Positions 12,201 to 24,200 of a stretch of 64,000 bases of DNA are shown here, in pieces. Within the stretch, counting starts at the first letter, position 1. The number at the start of each line of letters is the position of its first letter. The notes beneath the pieces were generated by a model. It was not told the origin of the DNA. It ran no database searches and saw only the letters and a program-made list of their open reading frames with translations. Origin of the DNA: Streblospio benedicti (Eukaryota; Annelida; Polychaeta; Spionida; Spionidae). The DNA is taken from positions 32,130,151 through 32,194,150 of the forward strand of contig CM032661.1 in assembly GCA_019095985.1 (NCBI GenBank), read 5' to 3'. The position numbers and the translations under genes are program-made.

Positions 12201-15200
12201 TTAGACGAAACAACGCAAACCCTTAAAACACGAACTGTTGCAGGTGAAATGTCTTCCCCAACATCTAGCTTTAAAACCACAACACAGATGCAATCTACAG
12301 CAGAAGAATATACTGAAATATCCGGAGATTATACCACAATAGAAGATAAATTGATATTCAGTTCAACTGTGGAATCAGGAACCGAATCAACTCTTGATAT
12401 GGCATCTACAGTATTTGGAGGAACAACAGAAGAAACATATATTCATAGCACGTCATCTAGTGGGACAACACCTGCAGATGACACTACAACAGACTTTAAA
12501 TCTACAGTTGAAAGTGTCACATCGGAAGCTCATGTAACACCTCCAACAACAGAGCAGCAATCTACAGTGTATGAGGAATATACTGAAATGTCGGGTGACG
12601 AAACAACTATTGAAAGTGAATTCATGTTCAGTTCAACGACTGGTGTTAATATAGATTCTAAATCTACTTTAGCAGCAGAATCTACATTTTCGAGTGCAAA
12701 ACTGACAACAGTTTCAGATGATTCTATGTTGCATAGCTCACCTGAGTCTGAAACAGCTGTACCTCAAACTGTAGAAGCCACCTCCTCTGCAGCAACAGCT
12801 ATAACTGAACAAATAACTTTGGAGGACATTGTAACGTTCTCAAGCTCTGCACCAACTACAGAGCGTCAGTCTACGATAGAAGAATATACAGAAATGTCTG
12901 GTGATGACGCAACAATCGAAGATGAGTTCATATTCAGTTCAACAACAAAAAGAGGTGTTAAAACAACCAGTAAGACACCCACCACAGTTATAGATGTTAC
13001 TGAAGGTGGAACTACTTTAGATGATACCTTTACTGTTGAAACTGGACTGCCACGTACCACATATACTACGGGATTTACAGACAATACAGAAAGTGTAATA
13101 TCTACCTTCCCAAGCTTTGCTCAGACGACAGAGCGGGCGTCTACAATAGACGAATTTACAGAAATGTCGGGTGATTACACAACCATCGAAAATGAGTTCA
13201 TATTCACCTCATCAACAGAAACAGATTCTAAATTAACGAGCGGCGTTCTCAGCACGGTTACAGATTTAACTACAGATGAAACAACTGTGGCTGGTGCTCA
13301 TACAGTTGATACAACTAAACCATATACCACAGAAACTGGACAGTTGACAGACAAAACTGAAAGCGTAATGTTTGAAGATCTTACAACACAACAACAATCA
13401 ACAGTTGAAGAATATATGTCAGGTGACGAAACAACAACAGAAAGCGAGCTCCTGTTCAGTTCAACCACTCAATCAGACTCGCGGTTTACCAAAGAAACGA
13501 CTCCAACATTTTTAGAAGAAACAACAGAGGACTCTATTGTTGATAGCACATTGCTTGAAAGTACACCAACTAAGCCTACAGAACCGACAGAGTCAACTGG
13601 TACATCAAACAAATACACAACATTTTCGTCATTTACAACAGAAATAGAAACTACATTTGAAGAAGTTACAGATATGTCAGGAGATGTGTCGAGTGAACCT
13701 GAATTCATATTTAGTTCCACTCCTGAAACAGAAATGCCAGCGAGCACTACTGTTAAGATGACAGGTCATGAATCAACTGCAGTCACGGGACAAGTGACTT
13801 TTGATTTTAGTAAACCGTCAACCACATCTACAACTGATATTGAACAAATGACTAGTCAGTTTACTTCACCGAGCTTTACAACTGAATCTGAAGAAACAGA
13901 AGTGACAGATATGTCTGGTGATGAAAGTACCACAGACCAGATGACAACTAGTATTTTTACAGAGATTAGTAAAGTACCAAGCACAACTACAACTACAGAA
14001 GAACAAATGGTGAGTGAATTTACTTCACCAGATTTGCAGGCCACAGAAACAACAGTGATGGACGTTACTGACATGTCGGGTGAAGGAACAACGACATTTG
14101 AGGATGTATTCACCTCGTATTTGTCTACTCTCTCAAATGAACAAAGTAGTATTCCACAATCAAGAACAACTAAAGAGGATGAGCTGACACCAAAATGGAT
14201 GTTTACGACATTGGAGCCTACGATGCAAACTTCACCGGAGGAGGTAACTGACTTGTCTGGTGAGGAGACCACTGATGATATGTTTACCTTTACTACAGTG
14301 TTTTCTACAGTAGATTCTGAGCTGTCACAAACGACAGAAGGCTCAGGGGAGCTGTTAACGACTGATCTGGAGCAGGTATATTCAACAAGTAGTGAGCGTG
14401 AAATGATATACACAACCCTAGAGACATCTACAGATGGGGTTACTACAGATGGGAAAACTATTGATGATAAAACAACAGCAAGTTCAAACACTTCTGCTAC
14501 CGAAACCGTAGCAATGACCACGATAGAAACTACTGCTACTGCTGAAACTTCAACACCAGCAGAAACTACTGTTGGTAAAACCACAACACTGTCAGAAACT
14601 ACTGTTGTTGAAACCACAACACAACCAGAAACTACTGTTGCTGAAACCACAACGCTCTCAGAAACTACTGTTGCAGAAACCACAACACTGTCAGAAACTA
14701 CTGTTGGTGAAACCACAACACCATCAGAAACTACTGCTGCTGAAACCACAACACCCTCAGAAACTACTGTTGCTGAAACCACAACACCACCAGAAACTAC
14801 TGTTGCTGAAACCACAACGCTCTCAGAAACTACTGTTGGTGAAACCACAACACCAGCAGAAACTACTGTTGGTGAAACCACAACACTGTCAGAAACTACT
14901 GTTGCTGAAACCACAACACTGTCAGAAACTACTCCTATTGAAACCACAGCTGCTGGAATTACCAGCCAAGCTGAGAGTACTGTTGAATTAACCACATCAG
15001 ATAAGATTGGCACCAGTTTTGAAAGCACAATACTCTCCACCTCAAACCCTGAAATGACTACATTTGCAGACACATCACCACACACTACATCGATTATGGA
15101 TTTCATAAGCGGTAAGAGATTTTTGGTTATTTTTAGTTGAATAGATTTTGTTTGCAAACTGTTCTTTTCTTTCATTGACACTTAGTGGTATATATTGTTT

Positions 15201-18200
15201 GCATGGTGCCAATGATTGAAATCAGTTTTGCATGTTCATGTTGATGTTATGTCAGATTTAGTGTTTAATATAGAATATACCTATTATAATTGGAAATTGT
15301 TTATTAAATATTGTATTTGGGTAAATTGCTTATTTTGATATTTAATGTAGTCAATCAGTGTTGGTGATAGTTGGTTTGATTATTTTTTCAGATGTTACCA
15401 CTGTTCCTCCTTATATTACATCTTCTCCAATTGAGACCACCACCATACAAACACAAACAAGGACACAAACAAACACTGATTCTAAATCTACAGCTGGCAC
15501 GTTTACAACATTTCAACCCACAACAAAAGCATTTTACTACGTCTAAACCCACCACTGAACCCGTTACTACGTTTAAACCCACCACTGAACCTGTTACTAC
15601 TACGTCTAAACCCACCACTGAACCTGTTACCACGTCTAAACCCACCACTGAACCTGTTACCACGTCTAAACCCACCACTGAACCTGTTACCACATCTAAA
15701 CCCACCACTGAACCTGTTACTACGTCTAAACCCACCACTGAACCTGTTACTACATCTACTCCCACCACTGAATCATTTACTTCATCTTCTACATCTAAAC
15801 TTACTACCGAAGCATTTACTACTGATATACCAACCACAGCAACTAGTCACGATGTTACTCCTAGCACCATTTCAACAAATGTAACAATACCACTAGAAGT
15901 AAAAACTTCGATCATAGAAGACACCACTACTACTGCTAGAAGTACAGCACAGGGTGATGGTGTGACTACAGTATTTGACTACAATACTACAGCAGAAATG
16001 GGTATAAGTTCTATTGATATCTTATTTAAAGTAGTAAAATAATAAATAGTGAAAATGATAAAATATAGTAAAAACGTAAATAGTAAATTACTAAAAAAAA
16101 ACTTGGGTCGCCTTCCAAAATGTCTAATGTAGAACAACTGGTGGCAGTTGTGGACATTCGTAACCATTCCATGGATATGCTTTATGATAATATAAGTAAC
16201 ATCAAGCAGAACTTAATAATTATGCGCAAGCATGTTGTTTTAATTTTAACAAAAATGCATTGACCATGTTTTCTGTTTAGCACTTAGCATTTCGCTGATA
16301 TGTTGTCATAATCTTTTGATGATGACAATTGTTGCACTAGCCTGTCCTATGTTGCTACAATTAATAACAAAGTTTTAACATTGTGCAATTACATGGTCTC
16401 CTTATCTTAAACATGTTCTAAGAATACCAGTAACAATGAGTTTTGTATCATTCCAGGTCCAAAGCCAATTTTCACCAATTGTCCAATTAATAGAACCATC
16501 CTCACCGATTCAGACACAGAACAGGTATTTGCAATGTTTAATAGCTACAGTTATCTAAAACTAATTTCACAAATTATGTTCAATTTTTTTACAACTCCTT
16601 CCATTTTTCCAAACTTACTACGAAATACCCTATTCACACATGCTCATTGTTTAGATGACATGATAAGGACCACGTGTAGCCACTGCTCTTCTCAGTGACT
16701 TCCTGAAAAGTTAGACAAAAACTCCCATGGCTTGTGTTCTCTACTTACAGGTGTGGTGGGTAGATCCCGAGGCTGTGCAGCCTGGGTCTTCAGAGACACC
16801 CACTCTGAGCAGCAACTTGGCACCGGGTGCGAGGCTGACTCTGGGAGAGACTGAGGTGGTGTACACTGCCACCGCCAGGGGGGGGGTGGCGCCACTGAGA
16901 CGTGCAGGTTCACAGTCAACGTCACCAGGCAGGGTATGTGGAGTGGAATCAAATATATTATAATTGAACAAATTCTATATCTTTGGTAGAATTTAATATC
17001 ACTAGTGGTGTGATATAGAGAGGTGTGTCAGAATGCACTAGAAAGGGGTTGTCTTTCTTTCATGTGCATTTACTTCTAAAATAAATTGTTAAGTGAAGTG
17101 CACATGCCTAGTCTATGGGGACCAGAGTTGTCCCTAAGTACAATTTACGGACTCAAGTCCAGTCCAAGTACTTTGCATGTGTACTGGAGTCCAAGTACAG
17201 GTCCATTGGTGATTTTTTCAAATGTACTCGAGTCCAAGTACAAGTATTTTGATTGTACTTGAATCCAAGTCCAAGTACGAAAATCGCTGTACTTGCAAGT
17301 ACTGTACTTGCAAGTCCTATACTTAGGCACAGCTTTGATGGGGACTATGGAACATTAGCCTTGCAGTATCTTCTGCATATGCAGATCCAGAGGGGGGCGC
17401 AGGGGGCGCCTCGGCCCCCCCCCCCACACTTTTCCCACCCGAAATACTTCATTTTCATAGGGTTTTTCATGAAATCGCTAAGTGCGCCCCCCCCCTTTTG
17501 CAAAAACCTGGATCTGCCTATGCTTCTGAGTGGCAGTCTAGCCTTGCATACATTTGCTTCACCAATATCAAGTGTCCATTATCTTGAACATCTGTGATAA
17601 CTATTTGTTAATTAAAGTACTATTTCTTGAAAGTCGTAATCTTCATGGGTGACACTTGACATACCATCAATCATTTGGTGATTTGGAAAGGTTTGAAATC
17701 AAATATACATATATTATTTACTTGTTTTACCATTGTCAGAGTTCCTGTGCAAGCCTCCGCCCCATGTGTTGCGCGGCCTCTACCATTGCTCCTCTCCAAG
17801 CTTCCTATATCAATGTCAGATACAGTGTCTTCCAGGTATGCTACACTTGATAATATGATTGGTGTGTAATACGTTTAAGCAATAATCCTTTGGAGGAAAC
17901 CATTCACAGTGGATAGTAAAATGGTTCATATTCATTTTTAAAATCTCACAGAAGCATTGTAAAAGCCTACTTAAAAATACGCACCATTCATGCTTCTTTA
18001 ATTTTATTGTCCTGACAATGCAGTCGTGTTTCCTGATGGGGGAAGTGAAGACTAGCTGGCTAACTGTCTCACATGCTGTAGTTTCCTTTGTAAAATAAAT
18101 GACAGAATCAATAGAAATTTCAAACAATAGAACTTAGAGAATAATGCTTGTGTATTGCAGGCTACAGTTTGGTTGCACCATACAATGAGACGTTCACCTG

Positions 18201-21200
18201 CCGGACCCGCGGTTGGGATCCCGCGTTCCCCCGGGATATGACCAACATGGCCTGCTTCAGTCAGTACAAATTACTCATTCTGTGATGTTACGTACATGCC
18301 AATTTGTAAAATATATTTAGTTCACTATTGTTGATTAATCATGAGTTGATGATAAATATCACTGTCAGTGCAGGTTCATGTTATTTTAAAAAAATCTGTC
18401 ATGTCTTCAGAGGAGGCCTCTAAAAAGAGGAAGGTGATGCTTGACATAGAGTTTGAAGAGCAGTGTGACAGAGAGCAGTAAGTCAGATGGTCATTTGTGC
18501 TAAATGTTTATCTAGTACTAGAGATAAAAGAAACATTCCACTAGACAACTATGCATTAAGTAGAAAATACACGCTAAGCAATCAATCTGTGTAAATACAC
18601 AAATACCATAAAACTTAAAACATGGGGAAAAAATCTATGCAATAAATTATTTACTATAAATAGGACCGCATTGTAAATAAGTGGTATTTTGTGTAAGCTT
18701 TCATGTGTTATCTGAGGAACATCATGTGACAATCATGATGTGTGATTAAATTAGATATTATATTCTTTTTTTATTTTTTGATTGTACGCGTTTCCTGAAT
18801 AAATCTAATCTAATCTAATCTACCCAACATTTTTCATTAAACAATGACGTTTTCAGACAAGCCGACCTAGAAGGCGTGTTTTTCTCTGCTGTACAGCAGA
18901 AGCTATCATCCATGGGGCTGTGCAGCACGAACGTGGCAATGGAGGGTGTTGTCTGTGACCCTGCAACATTCCAACTGGAGTGTCGTGGCGGTGGAGACGG
19001 TGCTGTGGTCAAGAGAGAGATACAGAATCTCAACACCAGACTTGTGCTCTTTGCATGGCTCAATGAGAGGTAATTAATTTCAATGCTTGCACTGATCATT
19101 CGTTATTTCTAACGATATCACCTTTTGCATTGAAAGTACGATAGAGACATCTGCATGTAGTGTGAAAATATATGTATTTTTATCTATCTACACAACCATC
19201 ATTTCCTCCACAATGTTTGAACTAGAAGTCTGTGCTTACCTCTTTTGATTTGTATCTTTAACATAAACCTAAAAAGATTAAATTTATATTTATATAAGTC
19301 ATAACTCTGTATGCCTTTGCCACAGTGTCTCCGAAGAAGCAGCTAGTGTCAGTCTGGAGTCAAGCCTCACGGACAGCACAATCAGCACCCTAAAGGACTC
19401 CATCAATGCTGGTGACTTTTCTGTCGAGGCTGGTGGCACCACCTTTACTGCACAGTCGCTCGAGTCCATGGCAACTGAGGACTTTGTTTGTGCTGAAGGG
19501 TCTGTCATGAGAGATAACATGTGTGGTATGGGGTCTTTTTATATATTAGATTTAACTAATTATTTCTAGACATGGGTATATGCATTCAAATGATATCATA
19601 AACAATCATTAAATAGTTGAGCTTTGTCATGTTTCAATATATGTATGTAAAGATATCATATGCCCAACTATTCATAACCTCCATCTTTGCAAATAGTGAT
19701 GAATATACACATTATTTAATCTAAAAACTGCTAGACTGATGTTTTCAAGTATTAGAAAAGATGTGTTGAATTCCACTCTCTTTGCAGTGCTGTGTCCCTA
19801 TGGGAGCTACCACCAGCCGGCGACAGGTGTGTGTGAGGTGTGCCCAGCTGGTACCTACCAGAACAAGCAGGGTCAGACAGCCTGCCTGCCATGTGACGCT
19901 GACACCACCACCCAACCAGGCGCCTACACACAAGCACAATGTGAGTAGACTTCAATAGCTGGATTTAATACTATGGGCCTTAAATATTACTTAAACTTGG
20001 AATATGTATTTCCGTCCTTTTCTTACCAAACGTTATTTGTGACTGGTCATGACTTTTGACCTATATGGGCAATTGGCAGCACTAGGTAACGGAGAATGAA
20101 GTGGTCATAACATGGTCATATAAGGGCTAACCTCTAAAGCTCAAATCTCTTATCCATAACTCAATAAATCAATATTCTAACACTTTGTCAGCATCACTAA
20201 ATTTTCCCTATACTATGTAATGATTAAACACATTTAAATGGTGTAACGAACTCTCAACGGTGACAACCACCTTCAACTCCAACCCCACTGCACAGGATTC
20301 TATGTTAGGCTTTTTCAGCTTACCACTTTATATTCTTCTTTCACACCAGGTGTAACTCCTTCACTGCCCCCCAAACCGAGCCCACCCCCACCTCCCAGCA
20401 CCCGGCCCTTTAACCCACTTGCCCTGGTGATCGGGCTGTCAGTGGCTGGTGGTATTGTAGCCTTCGTCCTCATCATAGTCCTTGCCTGGTACACCCACTA
20501 CCACATGAGGAAGAAGAGGAAGGCGCAGATGGTGATGCCCAAGAGTAAGGCAAACTTGGTCTTTTTTTGTTTTAGCCAAATCGATGCATTTTCAGAACTA
20601 CAAGTTAAGCATTAATTAAGCAATTATACATACAATTAATTGCATGTTCATGTAAATGATAAAGACATGAAGGCTTCATAGTTTTGTGTTTGTTATTATG
20701 GAAAGTATAAATAGTTATACACGATTAGCGTTAATAGTAGAAATGAGATTTAAATACATGTATATGTTTATTTTATTTACCGGTAGATGAAAAGTACAAT
20801 GTCAGTGTAAAATATACCAAAAATGTGAACAGACACAGAATATATTTGTATATATAACCACATCAATTAGATGGGGGATACTGGAACCCTGCGATAGTGG
20901 CTCAGTCTCACCCAGACGCCATGCATCCATCAAAGGCAGATGCCAAGTATATAGGTAAATATATCAAATGCTATGAATTGCTTTTTGAATGGCTAAAATG
21001 GCGACCACCAGAATTTTATGAATAAAGCTTTAAATAGTTATTATGTGGCATGGTATGGTATCAGCAATTATCCAATTAATCGATTTTAGCAAATTTTAAT
21101 TTTAGTTGGTTTTAAGATGCTAACATTTAACATAATTGTCTCTATCATTCTCTTAATTTGTTGGTAGCATTGCTTTTTTATCTTTAGATCATCTTTAATT

Positions 21201-24200
21201 GTAAAACCTGGCTTGTAATCATAACATTAACAATTAATGAAGCTACATAATTATATATTCTATATAATAACACTATAACATAGTAAATACTTTGATTGTA
21301 GAATTAACTTGTTTACTTTATTTAATGTAGCCAATGGTGGATTATTCGTATACTCAACAAAATTATAGGGGTAAGTAAGTGCGATATTATTTGCATAACA
21401 TGATTAATAGTAACTCTTTTTATTGTCTCTACTGTTTCTGTATGATAAATTTCAACCAAATCTAATAAATTGAAAATGTTAAGCCTCATATTGCTTTTAA
21501 AAAGTTATATTACCTAACAAAATAAAATATTCTTAGATTGGTTGCTCCATAGGAGGCTTACTCCAGTAGAAACAGATAACCTGATCTGTCATAACTGTCT
21601 TCCACATTCATCAAAATGAAGAAACATTTGCCAGTTCTGTCAAAACACAATTTTACGTTTCTATATAGCTACTTGAGTAAGATTAGCATGATGCAAGTCC
21701 CAATGTTTTCCTATGATTTCTTACAAGATACAAGTTACTATGAATAACCATACCAAGATCCAAGTCCCATTTCTTTACCGCCTGTGCATGTGTATGTTAA
21801 TGCGCCTCCCACCTCTCTAGGCCAGCGCCCTCTCGCCGCGCCGGTGCCACGCACAGCCCTCGAGTACAAGGAACTGCCGTCAGGGGAGCTCATCAAAGTG
21901 GCGCCGGCGGTGGCACGACCCAACCACATCAGACGGGCTCGTGCCAAGAAGTATGACATGCGGCGCAAACACAAGTCCCCGTTTGTGCCAAACCAGACTG
22001 CTACTACAGGGCTTACTCATCCCGCCGGCGGTGGGGGGATGTACAAAGCCAAGGGTTCGGTTGCCACAAGGCACACACGCAACAATGCTCATACTGTGCT
22101 CATCCATAGAGATGGCGTCATTGGACAGCTGGCAGAATATGACGGCAGCATCAGTCACTCGCCTTCTCCTCCTCAGTACCAGACACTTGATCCCAGTGGC
22201 GTCGCCCCACCGGGGGTCACGCAGCCCCTCTATCTCAATGTGAATGACACTGGTCTGGCCAATGGTCCCCACTCAGCCCCACTCACCACAGGCCTCCATT
22301 GAGTCCTCTCGTTACAACACACAGGCCGCGTCACCAGCTACCATCTCGGCGACTAGCTATGGTTCTGTCAGTCGCTCAATAAATAACTTGACCCCTCGTG
22401 CCAGGAATGATTCCACAATAGCAAGAGCTCACTCGCCTGGGCAGCCATCCAATGTAAGTGTAGCATTGTCGAATGGGGGAATCGCGTCTAGGAATCGCAG
22501 TCCTGTTGCAAGAATTAACTCTCCTGGCGTAGGTAGAACTAGTAGGGCTAGCACTGGTTCCTATCCTAGAGCTGCTAGCAGGGGAAGCGTGTCTCCGTTT
22601 AGATCAATAGCCATAGCCCACTCCCCTGGTGGGTCTTCAGTAACAGCCAAGACTGCCTCTCCCATTCCACCACCAGGAGCCTTTAATTCCGAGGCATTGC
22701 TGGCAACAGCATATACCTCTATGAATGCCATGGAGGATAATATTACTGACCTGAGACCCGAGCAGATGGAAGAATCCCTTAGAATGATGCCCCCTTCCAA
22801 CATCAGCTCCGACAATGAGGAACAGATTATCATAGCTAATCCACGTGTCAGCATGTCACCAGAACACGTTACAGCAAGTTCCACGAATCTAGCAACTACT
22901 GCGCCACTCAAGGTATTCCCTCCTGAGGCATATACAGGTAGTGCACCAAACCCGACGCAATCATCAAACCAGCCCAAAGTTCACTTCCAGGCACAGCCGA
23001 TTCTGGAGAGTCGCACCATCCATCCTGTTTATGTGGAGCCAGATGCAGAGCGTGAAGCAGGTCCCAAAGCTGGATTTCGGCCACAAAGGAAGACAAATAG
23101 TAATGCAGATTCCGAGGGAGGTCAAGTATCTGGTAGAAATGTAGAAATGGGGGTTGTGCGAACGTTTCCTGCCACCACTGGTGCTGATTTTATCAGACCA
23201 AAGAGAATTGACTATGATAAGCCCCCAGAGTTGGTGGATGTGCATAAATCTGCAGAGAACATTCATTCTAATTCCAAGAAGACTGACAGTGGAAGAATTG
23301 TTAGTGGCTCAGTTCCCAATCTAATAGCACCAAAGCCTATCAGGCTGGTTCCACAAAAGGCAGCGAATGTTTCACCTGGTTCAATTAATTATGACCAGCC
23401 TCCTAAACTTGTAGAAGTGGAACAATCTTATAAGACATCAAGTCCAAGAACGTCCCCTTCAAGAAGCTTACCAAAATCAGGCTCCCCTATTAGACAGCAG
23501 CAATCACCGATACGTCACCAAACATCACCAGCAAGACACCATGAGTCACCAATAAGGTACCGGGAGTCGCCAACAAGAAACCAAATGTCACCTAGGCATG
23601 ATGCATCACCAACTCGATCTGTTATATTAACAAAGTCTCCGAGGGTATCACCAACAAGACAATATAATGTGTACCCAGGGGCTTCTGTCCCCATTCTTGT
23701 ACCTACCCAACCCTATCCGGTTATCATAAAAGAGACTCCACCTAGTATTGCTAGAGTAGTGCGAGGCCCAGCACCAGTTCATGACTTTACAGCAAGGAAG
23801 AAACAAGACCAATCACACTTTACCGCCTCTGCACCAAACCTGACTTATGAAAGGTCAGGCGAATCGAGACAAAACACACTGGATGTCATCCATGAGCCAC
23901 CTGATGAGGTTGATGTTGAGCTCGGTGCAGCAAGACACATGCTGCCACCTAGTGATCTGAACAGGAACCAGACAGCACGAGTCTTAGTTGGGGAGAATGC
24001 CGTCTCTGGTACGTGGGTGGATCCAAGAGGGGTATCTCCAGGGGCTGGTGTAGTCGTTATGTCTGACAGTGACCGCAGATTGCCTGATGCCCAGTTAGGG
24101 TCAGCGCGGGCTATCAGTACCAGCCCTCCGCTGGGGTATAGTGCGGGTGTGGATGGCACTGCACGAGCGGTCAGCCAAGTGCCTCCAGTACGCAAAGGTT

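Noticed and set aside
14572-14991. 139-residue plus frame (KPQHCQKLLLL repeats)
   Set aside because: Out-of-frame reading of the 33-bp coding minisatellite.
13856-15181. 441-residue minus-strand frame (VVVSATVVS repeats)
   Set aside because: It is the antisense shadow of the Thr-rich exon. The 33-bp repeat is stop-free in several frames, and its composition is an exact mirror of the real protein.
15388-15837. 149-residue minus-strand frame (GSVVGLDVVT repeats)
   Set aside because: Antisense of the 30-bp stalk repeat. No start context or domain.
21880-22272. Minus-strand frame opposite the cytoplasmic tail exon
   Set aside because: Shadow of a GC-rich coding exon. The plus strand is clearly the coding one by splice sites and continuity.
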